NCBI GenBank assembly: GCA_013359135.1
Contig: JABWCN010000001.1
Location: 62,001-126,000 of the forward strand
Source: Pseudobdellovibrionaceae bacterium
GTDB lineage: Bacteria; Bdellovibrionota; Bdellovibrionia; Bdellovibrionales; Bdellovibrionaceae
DNA: 64,000 bases
Direction: 5' to 3'
Made by a program: the position numbers and the translations under genes. Under the pieces are notes generated by a model, which was not told the DNA's origin, searched no databases, and worked only from the letters and a program-made list of their open reading frames with translations. This document shows positions 45,106 through 55,167 of this stretch, piece after piece (position 1 is the stretch's first letter; each line of letters opens with the position of its first letter).

Positions 45106-48100
45106 TTGCTTAACCCTTTCCATTTTTCGATCATTACAGCTTGATTTGCTGCTATCAACTCTTCAAAAATCAATTTTCTTAGGGTCTCTGAAGGTTTTGT
45201 TTTTAGTAAAATCCAAATTTTCATATTATAGTACTCTTCAACTGTAATTTTCTTACTGGCTCTAATGTTATCTAAAAAAACTAAAGCAGCCTTGGCTGAA
45301 ACTTTATTATAAATATCCTTGATTTTAACATAACTATCACTCTGCGCTACAGACCACTTTTCCTCAGAAACAATAGGAAAAATTTTATTTTTCTCGTCTT
45401 CTTTTTGTTTTAATAGTGCATTTTCAAGTTCTTGTTTAGCTGCTAAAAAATCTTGTGACTGTTTTTCATAATCCGCTGCCATCGTTTCTAAGCCTGTTTG
45501 ATATTCTTTAAGTTGAGCCTCACTTAAACCTTCAGGTACGGGTGAATCTTTAATAGATTGAGCCATTTTGAGTTCGATATCAGACATATTTTTTAAAACT
45601 CGTATCTTCTGGACTGGCAAAGCTGTTTTTAAACTTTTTAAAACTCTAACTCGTAAATATTTTATATTATCGACATTGTTTACTACATATGACTCATAAA
45701 CTTTAGGTTTCATTTTTTTACTTGGAAACACAACATTTCTGAGTTCTTTTTCAACTTTAATTTCACTATCTTTTAGATAATTTTCAGGAACTATTTCTTT
45801 AATACTTTTTATCTCCTGTTCATCAAACTGAGCTTCACTAAGATTAGATTTTAACAATAAAGAAGTTAGTTGCATTCTCTTTTCTTCTTTAGTTGGACTT
45901 GGGATCGCTTTTAAATAAGTATAAACCATGTCAGGATTAAAATAATTTAAAACTGTTAGAATATACATTTTCTTTTCTGATGACATTGCGGAAAGCACCT
46001 GAAAATCAGGATCAACAAGCGATACATTATGCACTAATTTATTGATAAATATTTTTTCGTTCAAACCTTTATCGCTGCCATAGCTCCACAAGCTCTCCAT
46101 CTTCAAAAAATTTCCATCATTTAAAGTCTTGTCAAAAAATAAACCTTTTACGCCATTAAACTCTGGTTTTGTTTTAAATCCTGTAGCTAATTTTTCCCAT
46201 TCGAGTTTAAACTTATCGTAAAATTGGAGTTCTAAAAGTTTTTTAAAATAATCAACATAAATAACTTTAGACTTTTCTTCACTAGGATTAGTACTTAAAT
46301 ATATTTTTATATCATTTTCATATTTATCAAAGTTACCTTTGTCAGCGTTTTGCATTGCAGACTTGAGGCTGGCCTCTCTTTTAATGTCTAAAATCTCCGA
46401 ATTATCATATTTTGTATAAACATTATCTGCTAAAATTTTATCATATTCTCCAAGTTCAAAAAGACACAACAACAGCTTTTGAGCGTTTTCGGCATTAGCC
46501 TCTGCCTTATAAACTTCTTCAATTAATGGCAAAGCCTCTTTATAATTTTTAACAGAAAAATAAACTCCGAAAAGTCTTTTTCTGCTTTTTGCAGAAATAG
46601 GATCATTAGGAAATAAATCTATATATTGTTTAAGCCTGGCTACGAATGAAGCATGATGCTTAACTTTATCAAGTTCATAAGCCTGATCATACATTGCTAG
46701 AAGTTCAATTTGTAGTTTTCTTAGATACTCTTTTGCATCTGAATTTTTAAGATCTTTTTTGAAATTATTTTCTAAATCAAACAGACAAACAGTGTTTTTG
46801 ATATCGACACAGGTATCAATCCATAAATTGTATAGTATATTTTTCTTTTTCGATTCAGGAAACCATCTTAAGTGAGTTCCTATCAACTTAATCAAAACAT
46901 CAGAAATTTGTTTTTTTGACAAATTTTGCTCTGTTTTAAGTTTCCCTGAATAGGCATCAATATGTGTTCTTATGTTATACTCTGACTCATCTTCTAATAG
47001 CTTCGAATCGTTCTTAAGAAACTTCTCACGAATGTCAGATTTTGCTGAGTTTAACTTAGCATCTACTTTTTCTAGAGCTTGATTCATTCCCAATGTAGGA
47101 ATATCTCTTTTTTCAAAGCTGACTTTTAAAGCCAAAATTTTTAACTGCTCATAATAATCTTTCTGTAAATGAAGAACTTCCTTAAATAAGCTCTCTCGTG
47201 TTTTATCCTTTGATGATTGTAGATAAAACAACAAACAAAAGTAATACAACTTTGATTTTATTTCGTTACTATTTGTAAATAAATTCACTTTAGTAATCAG
47301 GCCTACTTCATCTTGATTTTGGGTTAAAATGAAAGCTAAATCTTTGTAAGCATCTTCAGTAGTTCCACTATCTAAATTTTCTTTTATTACTTTCATAAAC
47401 TGATGTTCAGCTTTATCTAATTCCTTCAAATTTAAATAAGACCAGGCTACTTTGTAGTCAGATAAAGACTTTTGATTTAAGTTCATTCGCTTGTAAAACA
47501 ATTGATAATACTTTATGGCTTCTTCATATTTTTCTTGATCAAAATAGTATTCACCAACAAACAAAGCCATAACTTCGGCTTGATTATTACTTGGATTTAG
47601 CTCAATAGATTTCAAAAAATTTTCAACAGTTTCAGAAACTTTATCAAGTTCATAACTAACAAGACCTTTAATATTGTAAAGCGTAGATAAGGCTTTATTA
47701 TTATTCTCAATATTTTTCAAAAGGAATGCTATAATCTTGTCGGCCTCATCTAAGTGTCTTTTTTCAGCTATTGAAATTTTTTCTCCTGCAATTCTTTTGA
47801 CACTGTATTTTTTCGCTATTGATACATGAAGATAACTTAACCTCAAATAAAGATTAATTTTTTTTCCTCGATCTTTTTCATTTTTTAAAATGAGTTGCAA
47901 TGCCTTGACTTGCTTCTCTAACTTAGCTGGGTCATCATCAACTAAAATATCAACTTTTAATTTATCTTTTTTATTATTTGCAGGACCAACTTTATTAGTA
48001 ACAATAGCGCTGTTTTTCGAACTGGAATCCACATCCGAAGACTTTAACTGAGAACTATCAAAACGTACTTCCTTTTTTTGAGCAAAAGAATTTTTTGGAA

Positions 48101-48155
48101 AAAAAATCAAACTCCCTATCAAAAAAGTAGAGCATAAAGTTTTCATCTCCATCAC
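45102..48155 (-). CDS. large periplasmic TPR protein, module A
   Basis: 1017 residues, signal peptide (about 1-25, FPKNSFAQ), then a helical TPR-like array for most of its length (for example NIKGLVSYELDKVSETVENFLKSIELNPSN near 170-200). The C-terminus has DSPVPEGLSEAQLKEYQTGLETM and a charged coiled coil, matching SPIPKGLGADLEKQYKETLPKL in the 1054-residue protein of module B. Probably scaffolds the periplasmic part of the motor, like AgmU/GltD-type TPR proteins. Start overlaps the upstream stop. Confidence 0.82.
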   Translation of the reverse strand: MMEMKTLCSTFLIGSLIFFPKNSFAQKKEVRFDSSQLKSSDVDSSSKNSAIVTNKVGPANNKKDKLKVDILVDDDPAKLEKQVKALQLILKNEKDRGKKINLYLRLSYLHVSIAKKYSVKRIAGEKISIAEKRHLDEADKIIAFLLKNIENNNKALSTLYNIKGLVSYELDKVSETVENFLKSIELNPSNNQAEVMALFVGEYYFDQEKYEEAIKYYQLFYKRMNLNQKSLSDYKVAWSYLNLKELDKAEHQFMKVIKENLDSGTTEDAYKDLAFILTQNQDEVGLITKVNLFTNSNEIKSKLYYFCLLFYLQSSKDKTRESLFKEVLHLQKDYYEQLKILALKVSFEKRDIPTLGMNQALEKVDAKLNSAKSDIREKFLKNDSKLLEDESEYNIRTHIDAYSGKLKTEQNLSKKQISDVLIKLIGTHLRWFPESKKKNILYNLWIDTCVDIKNTVCLFDLENNFKKDLKNSDAKEYLRKLQIELLAMYDQAYELDKVKHHASFVARLKQYIDLFPNDPISAKSRKRLFGVYFSVKNYKEALPLIEEVYKAEANAENAQKLLLCLFELGEYDKILADNVYTKYDNSEILDIKREASLKSAMQNADKGNFDKYENDIKIYLSTNPSEEKSKVIYVDYFKKLLELQFYDKFKLEWEKLATGFKTKPEFNGVKGLFFDKTLNDGNFLKMESLWSYGSDKGLNEKIFINKLVHNVSLVDPDFQVLSAMSSEKKMYILTVLNYFNPDMVYTYLKAIPSPTKEEKRMQLTSLLLKSNLSEAQFDEQEIKSIKEIVPENYLKDSEIKVEKELRNVVFPSKKMKPKVYESYVVNNVDNIKYLRVRVLKSLKTALPVQKIRVLKNMSDIELKMAQSIKDSPVPEGLSEAQLKEYQTGLETMAADYEKQSQDFLAAKQELENALLKQKEDEKNKIFPIVSEEKWSVAQSDSYVKIKDIYNKVSAKAALVFLDNIRASKKITVEEYYNMKIWILLKTKPSETLRKLIFEELIAANQAVMIEKWKGLSK

Positions 48156-49339
48156 TCTTTCTTATCTTTATTATTCTCATTATTTAAGGCTGTACTTTGA
48201 CATTCTGACTTTCCAATATAAACATGTGATCCTATTTCATCTAACCACTCTTCAGCATCACTTGCTGGCCATGCAATGTATGCTTTTTTCTCTATCACCT
48301 TACTATCCGGTAAAGACTCTAATCCTTTGAGAACTTCTTGATCATTTCCTAGAGCCAGAGTTGCATATCCATAAACACGTTCTAACTGAGCTTGAAGAAT
48401 TTCTTTTTGTACCTTAAATCGTTCTTTTAAAGATTCTTGAATTTTTTTAATTTCGTCTAATCTATCCTTCTCATTAATATAGGCATTATTATCTACTTTT
48501 GTTTGTCCCGACTCAATCAATTGAGCTAAAGACATATAATAAAGGTCTGTTTTCGCCCACTCTAGATATGTGAACTTGCCGTTTTTTAAAACAGCTAAAT
48601 ATTTCTTTATTGCTTCAATGGTATAATTGATATCTTTTTTTCGACATAATCTTTTGAACATATATATCTTAATTAAATAGCTTTCAGGGTGAAGATACTC
48701 AGAGAAATATCCTGACTGTTGTGAAGCAATTGTACCAAGAGCTACATCATACTTACCAGCCCTAAACGACGTCCACATTTTTTCAAATAATACTTGTCTT
48801 ATTTGTGGATAAACAGGAGAAATCCAATCATAAACCTCAAGTGCTTCATTAAAACGTTTTTGACCATACAATGATCTTGCCATTTGATGAATTATATTCA
48901 GATATAACTGTTGATTCCCTTTTGGAATTCTTCCTTTATTAGAAGTTTTAAAATATTTAGCTGCCCTTTGGTACATTTCAAAACTTTTTTCATACTCTTT
49001 GTTCAGGGAGTATTCATCTGCTTTATCAAGAAATTGTAAAATTTTATCTGACTCTTTCTCTAGAGACGTCGATTTCAATGAAATTTGCCTATCCCAAGCT
49101 GTAATAGCATCAAAACCAACCTTAGGCCTTTTCATTAATAACTTTCTTACTTCAAACCAGTCTTTAACACTTAGTTTTTTTTTGAAATTTTTCCTAACTA
49201 AAATACGAATTCCTAAATCATCCCCACTTTTTTCCAATTCTCTGACTTGAACTAAAAATGATTTACTCTCTGAATAAGCCTCATTTAGGCTAAACAAAAC
49301 TAAAATAGTAAAAATGAAGAATTTCAAAAAAAAATTCAT
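48152..49339 (-). CDS. TPR protein with WLDEIG C-terminal motif, module A
   Basis: 395 residues, signal peptide (about 1-22, LNEAYSES). Helical repeats (about 90-230), then a coiled-coil stretch. The C-terminal motif W-L-D-E-I-G-x3-Y-x-G-K-x2-C (EEWLDEIGSHVYIGKSEC) is also the ending of the partial protein at 63425-64000. That shared motif is the main evidence that both modules carry the same component. Stop overlaps the next gene by 4 bases. Function unknown, probably periplasmic motor part. Confidence 0.75.
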   Translation of the reverse strand: MNFFLKFFIFTILVLFSLNEAYSESKSFLVQVRELEKSGDDLGIRILVRKNFKKKLSVKDWFEVRKLLMKRPKVGFDAITAWDRQISLKSTSLEKESDKILQFLDKADEYSLNKEYEKSFEMYQRAAKYFKTSNKGRIPKGNQQLYLNIIHQMARSLYGQKRFNEALEVYDWISPVYPQIRQVLFEKMWTSFRAGKYDVALGTIASQQSGYFSEYLHPESYLIKIYMFKRLCRKKDINYTIEAIKKYLAVLKNGKFTYLEWAKTDLYYMSLAQLIESGQTKVDNNAYINEKDRLDEIKKIQESLKERFKVQKEILQAQLERVYGYATLALGNDQEVLKGLESLPDSKVIEKKAYIAWPASDAEEWLDEIGSHVYIGKSECQSTALNNENNKDKKE

Positions 49340-49809
49340 TAAGAATTTCCCTCAGCTATAAATTGAATTGATTGAAAACCAATACGCCTTAGAAACTTCA
49401 CTACAGTGAATATATTTTTATAATTATTCTCTCGTGAAGTAATAAAATTAATGTTAATTGACTGCTTTCTTATTTTTTCATCTTTTGATTTTATATAACC
49501 GTCAACTTTTGCCTTCAAGATTGCTATATCTTCATCAGTAAGTGTATCAATTTCTTCTAATTTCTTTGTTACATTCAAAAAACCTAATGTAACTTCTGTC
49601 TCGTTTAAAACAACTTCTGGAAATGTATCCAAATTTTCTCTACTTTGACTGAGTGGTGGATGCATTTGACTTGGAAAAATAACTGAAACGTCAGCCACAA
49701 TAGTTGATTTTAATAAGAAGATAATAATCAAGAAAAAAATATCTATCATTGGCGCTAATTGTAACGCCAATACATTTCTTTTAGGCATTGAAACTGAATC
49801 AAGATCCAT
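49339..49809 (-). CDS. second TolR/ExbD-family protein, module A
   Basis: 156 residues from the chosen start: a single TM helix (about 18-38) with the proton-path Asp at D23 in LAPMIDIFFL, then a periplasmic domain. I prefer ATG at 49809 (AGAGGA upstream) over a longer GTG/ATG frame to 49839, which would overlap the preceding gene by 41 bases. Forms a TolQ-TolR-type complex with the product of 50320-50958. Confidence 0.88.
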   Translation of the reverse strand: MDLDSVSMPKRNVLALQLAPMIDIFFLIIIFLLKSTIVADVSVIFPSQMHPPLSQSRENLDTFPEVVLNETEVTLGFLNVTKKLEEIDTLTDEDIAILKAKVDGYIKSKDEKIRKQSININFITSRENNYKNIFTVVKFLRRIGFQSIQFIAEGNS

Positions 49810-50323
49810 TCGAATCCTCTTTGTTACTTCGCACATCATCTGGTGAAATCAAGACAATATCTTGAATTTTATTTCTAATTCCATCCATAACAGTTACTAG
49901 CTCTTGGTAAGTAGCACGTTCAGCAAAACCTAACTGGATTGTTTTTTCGTCAGGATATTTAGTAGAAAACTCTTTTACAATTTTTTCCACCTCATCTTCT
50001 AACGTTTTTGAATACCTATCTGGATGAGTTCTAACAAGAGTTTTTTTTACTTGCCCTGGCGCTTTTCCTGTCCATTTTAACAATAGATCAATTCTCTGAT
50101 TTTCAATATTAACAAACAGTTTGGGTGTTGCCGGAGTAGCATCATTTTGAGATTCCGCTTTCACTCGACTCACAGCTGAAGGAGGCAAAGTTAGGCTTGT
50201 TAACTCCATAAAAGTTGTCGTATACATCAAAAAGAAAATGATACAAGTTAATGCATCAAGAATAGGAACCAACTCTGGTTCTGGAGTATGCCTACGATGA
50301 ACTTCATCAAACTCAAAACTCAT
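49799..50323 (-). CDS. first TolR/ExbD-family protein, module A
   Basis: 174 residues, TM helix about 20-38 with D23 in LVPILDALTC. The periplasmic part includes FAERATYQELVTVMDGIRNK, typical ExbD-like ending. Start overlaps the TolQ-type stop by 4 bases. Two TolR-type partners per channel protein is the arrangement known for gliding motors (AglQ and AglS with AglR). Confidence 0.9.
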   Translation of the reverse strand: MSFEFDEVHRRHTPEPELVPILDALTCIIFFLMYTTTFMELTSLTLPPSAVSRVKAESQNDATPATPKLFVNIENQRIDLLLKWTGKAPGQVKKTLVRTHPDRYSKTLEDEVEKIVKEFSTKYPDEKTIQLGFAERATYQELVTVMDGIRNKIQDIVLISPDDVRSNKEDSNGS

Positions 50324-50958
50324 GCTCTTTCACTTTGCTCAACTAAGGTTATGATATCAAATCCTGTTTTTTTTGCTTGACCAACAATTTGGTCAATTTT
50401 CTGAGTACATAAAGTATGAACTACCATTGCTGAAATACCAACAACAAGACCTGCTGCTGTAGCCGTCATTGCCTCCGAAATCCCAGTTCCTAAAAGCTCA
50501 GCCTTTTTTGCAGGATCAATATCTTTTAAAGCTGCAAATGTTTTCATTAATCCAGAAATTGTTCCCAATAATCCAAGCAAAGTGGCGACACTAGCAATAA
50601 GTGCTATAAACTGAATGCCTTTTTCACAGTTCTTCATGATATCAACTACGGCAGATCCCAAAGAAGACTTCATAGCTTCCCTTCCACCATCCACTGCCAT
50701 TAAACCGGATTTAATCACATCAAACTCTGGTACATTCTTTACGCTATTGCACACTTGAATAGCCGCTGTATATTCTTTTTTTAGAACAAGACGACTTACT
50801 TCTTTCAAATTACTATCGCCCGCAGGTCTTAATTTTACGTACAAATATCCAATTTTAGTCACAGCCAATACGATAAGAGCCAATCCACTTCCAACAATAA
50901 AAAAGGCTGTGGCTCCACCTTCTTTAAACAAAATTTCCAACGAAGTTATAATGAACAT
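50320..50958 (-). CDS. TolQ/ExbB/MotA-family proton channel protein, module A
   Basis: 212 residues, three TM helices (about 14-34, 113-140, 155-185) with the family signature LLGLLGTISGLMKTFAAL and the third-helix motif SEAMTATAAGLVVGISAMVVH. Start has AAAGGGAGA upstream. By family it forms the channel for proton flow with the two TolR-type proteins. Confidence 0.93.
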   Translation of the reverse strand: MFIITSLEILFKEGGATAFFIVGSGLALIVLAVTKIGYLYVKLRPAGDSNLKEVSRLVLKKEYTAAIQVCNSVKNVPEFDVIKSGLMAVDGGREAMKSSLGSAVVDIMKNCEKGIQFIALIASVATLLGLLGTISGLMKTFAALKDIDPAKKAELLGTGISEAMTATAAGLVVGISAMVVHTLCTQKIDQIVGQAKKTGFDIITLVEQSERA

Positions 50959-50973
50959 AAAATCTCCCTTTAA

Positions 50974-51729
50974 TTAAAAATAATAAACTAATCCACCCTC
51001 AAGAAGTCCAATAACAATAATTTCTTTTTTCTCTGACTCATTAAACGTTTCAACAAATGATCCACCTGCTTGTAAACGCAAATTCCAGTAGTCAGAGATA
51101 AACCATGTTTTACCCAAAGCTATTTTTGATTTAAAACCAGAATGAATGACATAATTTAATCGACTAATACCAAAATTAATGAAGGTATCTGAACGGACTA
51201 TTCCATAGGGTCCCCATGAATCTTTCCCATAAATAGGTACCCAATTTAACTCTAAACCATAGGAGTTTTTAGCCTTCTCAACATAAAGATATGGTGATTT
51301 GCCATCAGGATAGAGTGGCAACGCTCTAACCTTCTTAGAAATGCTTCTCTCATTATTCACATAGGATGGAACATAGTTCAGATAAATTTCAAAATATTCA
51401 CCAGCAGCATAACCAATATTTAAATTCATAGCATACATGGTCTGTGGTGAATCAGAAAAATCTATAGACAAATAGGGCGCAAATAAAAACTTTCCTGATT
51501 TCACTTTGGCTTTTCTTTGCACAGCAACTACATTTTCAAAAAGAGAAGAGATTTCATCAGAGACACCAGGTTCAAGTGATCTATCTAAGGAAACCTTTTT
51601 CTTAACCTCTTGAGGTTTCGATGGAACATTTGCATTCGTCTGCCCCAAAGCAAAGAATGCAAATAGGTTAAACCCAATAACAAAAAAACTAAGCCTCAAT
51701 TTGATATTTTTTTTTCTAAGAGAATTCAT
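50974..51729 (-). CDS. outer-membrane beta-barrel protein, first gene of module A
   Basis: 251 residues, signal peptide (to about residue 30, FALGQT), a Lys/Val-rich linker, and a beta-strand-rich barrel from about 80 with aromatic strand ends and a C-terminal EGGLVYYF, typical of an outer-membrane insertion signal. In Myxococcus the Glt complex includes outer-membrane barrel proteins, which suits this position. No clear paralog lies in the visible part of module B. Confidence 0.78.
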   Translation of the reverse strand: MNSLRKKNIKLRLSFFVIGFNLFAFFALGQTNANVPSKPQEVKKKVSLDRSLEPGVSDEISSLFENVVAVQRKAKVKSGKFLFAPYLSIDFSDSPQTMYAMNLNIGYAAGEYFEIYLNYVPSYVNNERSISKKVRALPLYPDGKSPYLYVEKAKNSYGLELNWVPIYGKDSWGPYGIVRSDTFINFGISRLNYVIHSGFKSKIALGKTWFISDYWNLRLQAGGSFVETFNESEKKEIIVIGLLEGGLVYYF

Positions 51730-51793
51730 AGTTAAGTATTATTTTCACTGAATTTAATTTTTTTTTTTAGCTTAAAAGTTATTACTAGACACT

Positions 51794-51802
51794 AGTTTAG
51801 CA
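51794..51802 (-). promoter_or_regulatory. candidate extended -10 promoter for module A
   Basis: Minus-strand TGCTAAACT, an extended -10 box (TG, one base, TAAACT), 65 bases before the ATG at 51729. The upstream TTGTAACA is a poor -35 at 17-19 bases. The rest of the gap 51730-51943 holds no gene. Confidence 0.3.
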
Positions 51803-51943
51803 AAATCTAAAAAATATGTTACAAGACGACTTAAATTAAGTGAAAACTCTAGCTCCATCATATAAGCAATCTACCCTCAGAATTTCATACGATTTCGAGC
51901 ACAACACATCTGGGGTTTTAAGCTACTATTAAGAAGAGTAGAC

Positions 51944-53377
51944 TTAAAACATTTTCTTTCTTTGACTTGATGGAAGTATTTTTAGTAGTTCACGGTATTT
52001 AGCCACAGTTCTTCTGGCAATTTGCACGCCATCCTTAGACAACAACTGAGCTAATTTTTGATCAGATAGCGGCGACTTAGGATCTTCTTTTGAAACAAGA
52101 TCTTTAATTTTTAACTTCACTGATTCACTTGCAAGCGCATCGCCACCAGTTGAGCTACTAATTCCTGAATTAAAGAAGTATTTTAGTTCATAAATTCCTT
52201 GAGGAGTATGCATATATTTAGCTGTTGTCACTCGACTGACGGTAGACTCATGCATTCCAATATCATTAGCAATATCTCTTAAGATCATGGGCTTCAAGAA
52301 GGCCGCACCTTTTTCAAAAAACTCTTTTTGATGCTTAACAATGCTCTCTGAAACTTTATAAATCGTTCGTTGTCTTTGATGAATAGATTTTATTAACCAT
52401 ACCGCAGACTTTAATTTTTCTTGAATATACTCGTGATCTTTTTTACTACCACCATCTTTAAGCATGTTTTTATAAAAATTTGAAATCTTTAATCTAGGTA
52501 AACCATCTTCATTAAGTGACACTACATAATCATCACCTACTTTGTAAACATAAACATCGGGAGAAACATAAAGTGTATCTTGTGGAGAAAAAGCTCTACC
52601 CGGCTTAGGCTCCATGGAATAGATGATTTTACACATTTCTACAACTTCTTGAATATCTTTATTCAGAGCCTTCGCAATAGCATCAAAGTTTTTTTTCTCT
52701 AAATCTTTTAGATGATTATTAATCAAAAGTACCAAATCTTGAGTATCTTCCTCAAGATGCTTTGCTTGAACAATCATACATTCTTTAAGGTCTCGAGCCC
52801 CTACACCAGGTGGGTCAAACTCATGGATAAGCGAAATAGTGTCCTCTAAATCCTCCAGAGGAATTTTCTCTTCAGCAGCAATCTGCTCTAACGGTGTTTT
52901 TAAATAACCATCATCATCAATATAACTAATAAGAGCTTCTGCTGCTTTCTCTTCAAAATCAGTCAATCCATTCATTTTTACTTGCCATGATAAATACTCA
53001 TGAAGCGATTCATGTGCTGTAATCACATTCTCATAATTCATGATTTCTTCACTACCACTCATACCTGATTGTGGTGGCTTTTGGTTCTGTTCAAAATAAC
53101 TTTCCCATTCAAACTCGTCCTGTTTAATGGGATCTTGTGTATTGGTTTCAGCAACTTCCACTTCGCGATTTTCAATATTTTCAGCGACTTCTTTGGTAAG
53201 CTTTAAATCTTCCTCTTTTAAGATTTCAGCCTCTTCAAGAATAGGATTTTCCTCAAGCTCTGTTCTTACATTACTTTCTAACTCAAGACGTGACATTTGT
53301 AACAGCTTAATTGCCTGCTGCAATTGGGGCGTAATAACCAGATTTTGTCCCAGGCTCATCGTTTGTCTTAAAGCCAT
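51944..53377 (-). CDS. rpoN: RNA polymerase sigma-54 factor
   Basis: 477 residues. Region I is Gln- and Leu-rich (MSLGQNLVITPQLQQAIKLLQ), then an acidic region II, a core-binding domain, the DNA-binding helix-turn-helix and the RpoN box ARRTVAKYRE at 454-463. Lies directly after lptB, the usual lptA-lptB-rpoN order. The sigma-54 activator at the window's left edge is a likely partner. Confidence 0.97.
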   Translation of the reverse strand: MALRQTMSLGQNLVITPQLQQAIKLLQMSRLELESNVRTELEENPILEEAEILKEEDLKLTKEVAENIENREVEVAETNTQDPIKQDEFEWESYFEQNQKPPQSGMSGSEEIMNYENVITAHESLHEYLSWQVKMNGLTDFEEKAAEALISYIDDDGYLKTPLEQIAAEEKIPLEDLEDTISLIHEFDPPGVGARDLKECMIVQAKHLEEDTQDLVLLINNHLKDLEKKNFDAIAKALNKDIQEVVEMCKIIYSMEPKPGRAFSPQDTLYVSPDVYVYKVGDDYVVSLNEDGLPRLKISNFYKNMLKDGGSKKDHEYIQEKLKSAVWLIKSIHQRQRTIYKVSESIVKHQKEFFEKGAAFLKPMILRDIANDIGMHESTVSRVTTAKYMHTPQGIYELKYFFNSGISSSTGGDALASESVKLKIKDLVSKEDPKSPLSDQKLAQLLSKDGVQIARRTVAKYRELLKILPSSQRKKMF

Positions 53378-53420
53378 TTCGTCTCCTATTCGTACACTAA
53401 AATCAGAAATCTTTATTCAT

Positions 53421-54143
53421 TTAGAGCTTAAAATTCTCACCTAAATAAAACTTTCTTGCGACTTCACTATTTGTAATTTCATGAGCTGTTCCGCTCACTT
53501 GTATTCTTCCATCTTTAAGTATATAAGCATAATCACAAATTCCCAAGGTTTCTCGCACATTATGATCGGTAATCAGGACCCCAATTCCCTTGTCCCTTAA
53601 ATCTCTGATTATATTTTGAATATCATTCACAGCGATAGGATCAATACCAGCAAATGGCTCATCTAGTAAAATAAACTTTGGACTTCCGGCCAAAGCTCTC
53701 GCAATCTCAACACGTCGTCGTTCTCCTCCAGACAGAGAGTAACCAAAACTAGACCTAATATGCTGGACCCTAAAATCATTAAGCAAGGACTCTAGACGCT
53801 CTTTTCTTTCAGTTAAATTTAACCCCTGAGCTTCTAATGCAACCATGATATTTTCTTGTACTGTTAATTTTCTAAAAATACTGGGTTCCTGAGCCAAATA
53901 ACTCAAACCAACACGGGCTCTCTTATACATAGGATCTTTTGTAATCTCTAGATTATCTAATTCAATCAACCCATTATCTGGACTTACAATACCAACAACC
54001 ATATAAAATGAAGTTGTTTTTCCAGCTCCATTGGGACCAAGTAAACCAACGACTTTTCCCGATTCAATACTAAATGAAACCCCATCAACAACTTTTCTTT
54101 TTTTATAGGTTTTAGAGATATTCTCAATTTTCAGCAAACTCAT
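53421..54143 (-). CDS. lptB: LPS export ABC transporter ATP-binding protein LptB
   Basis: ATPase that drives LPS extraction from the inner membrane through LptF/G. 240 residues. Walker [10 protein letters not shown] at 36-44, signature [18 protein letters not shown], Walker [14 protein letters not shown]. LptB-typical [20 protein letters not shown]. Encoded between lptC and rpoN. Confidence 0.95.
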   Translation of the reverse strand: MSLLKIENISKTYKKRKVVDGVSFSIESGKVVGLLGPNGAGKTTSFYMVVGIVSPDNGLIELDNLEITKDPMYKRARVGLSYLAQEPSIFRKLTVQENIMVALEAQGLNLTERKERLESLLNDFRVQHIRSSFGYSLSGGERRRVEIARALAGSPKFILLDEPFAGIDPIAVNDIQNIIRDLRDKGIGVLITDHNVRETLGICDYAYILKDGRIQVSGTAHEITNSEVARKFYLGENFKL

Positions 54144-54212
54144 ATGTTTACTATATGTATCTAATCTAGGGAAGTCAAAGTCTCGTCTTGGATCTTTCAG
54201 GAAAAGAGAAGT

Positions 54213-55166
54213 TTAAAACTTTCCTGATGCATTTACTTTTTGAATTTTTATTTTTTTTCCACCATCTATGAACAAAATTTCTTCCCCTTTAATTTCATCA
54301 TCATCTTGATAAATTTTAGGATCTCCCTGAAATCTGAAAGTGTTAGCAAATAGATTTACCTCTAGAAGCTGACTGACGGCTTTTCTTTTCTTATCTTGGA
54401 CGACGACACCACCTTTAAATCTGATAAACTCTAATACATTCATATTAGGGGAATATATAAAATAACAATCAGGTCCCTCTATTTTCATTTCTTGAATATT
54501 TAAAACAACATTATTTTCAAAATGAGCTTCTTTATTCTGTCCATTAAATTGGGCCATTTCACTCTTAATTTTCAATTCATTTTGATTTTTTAATTTCTTA
54601 GTCGCTTTAACATCTTTAAAAATTCTCATCTCTGAAGTATCCACTTCTGCTAACATATTATAACCATCAAGCAGCAATCCGTCTCCCTGATCATCTGAAG
54701 GGCCTAGCATTTTAAGTTTTCCTGGAGAAAGAATTTTTCGCTGACCGGCCTGATAAAACAATTCCTCTGTATAGAAGGTATAACCATTATTTGATTTGGT
54801 AACAACGCTACCCTTGAACTTTATATTTCTTGTTTTTCCATCTATTTCACCTTCATTGGCAGTAACAATAAATTCTATTTTATTTTTATTATAAAATTGG
54901 ACTCTAACCTGATTAAGAAACCAGTCACCTTCACCTTGAACACCTCTTGCTTTAGTAGCAAAAAGCTCCCAATCACGACTTCCCTGAGGAGACTCAACCA
55001 GGTGAACGCCTTCCATTCTGTGTTCAGGTTTTTCTTTTTCACTAGTTGATGATTTAGTGGTGTCTATTTCATCAGACTTTTCTAACTGTTTAGGAAAAAT
55101 AAATAGGACTTCTACAATAATAAAAATCAGCAATAACGAAAAAATAATTTTTTTATATGACTTCAT
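54213..55166 (-). CDS. lptC: LptC-like protein extended with LptA/OstA-like repeats
   Basis: 317 residues, about 120 more than LptC. One TM helix (about 6-24), a linker, and the LptC start DWELFATKARGVQGEGDWFLNQVRVQFY. OstA-type beta repeats continue to the end, finishing with FRFQGDPKIYQDDDEIKGEEILFIDGGKKIKIQ, a pattern typical of LptA. It could bridge LptBFG and the outer membrane in one chain. No separate lptA lies between it and lptB. Gap to the upstream TolR gene is one base. Confidence 0.82.
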   Translation of the reverse strand: MKSYKKIIFSLLLIFIIVEVLFIFPKQLEKSDEIDTTKSSTSEKEKPEHRMEGVHLVESPQGSRDWELFATKARGVQGEGDWFLNQVRVQFYNKNKIEFIVTANEGEIDGKTRNIKFKGSVVTKSNNGYTFYTEELFYQAGQRKILSPGKLKMLGPSDDQGDGLLLDGYNMLAEVDTSEMRIFKDVKATKKLKNQNELKIKSEMAQFNGQNKEAHFENNVVLNIQEMKIEGPDCYFIYSPNMNVLEFIRFKGGVVVQDKKRKAVSQLLEVNLFANTFRFQGDPKIYQDDDEIKGEEILFIDGGKKIKIQKVNASGKF

Positions 55167-55167
55167 T

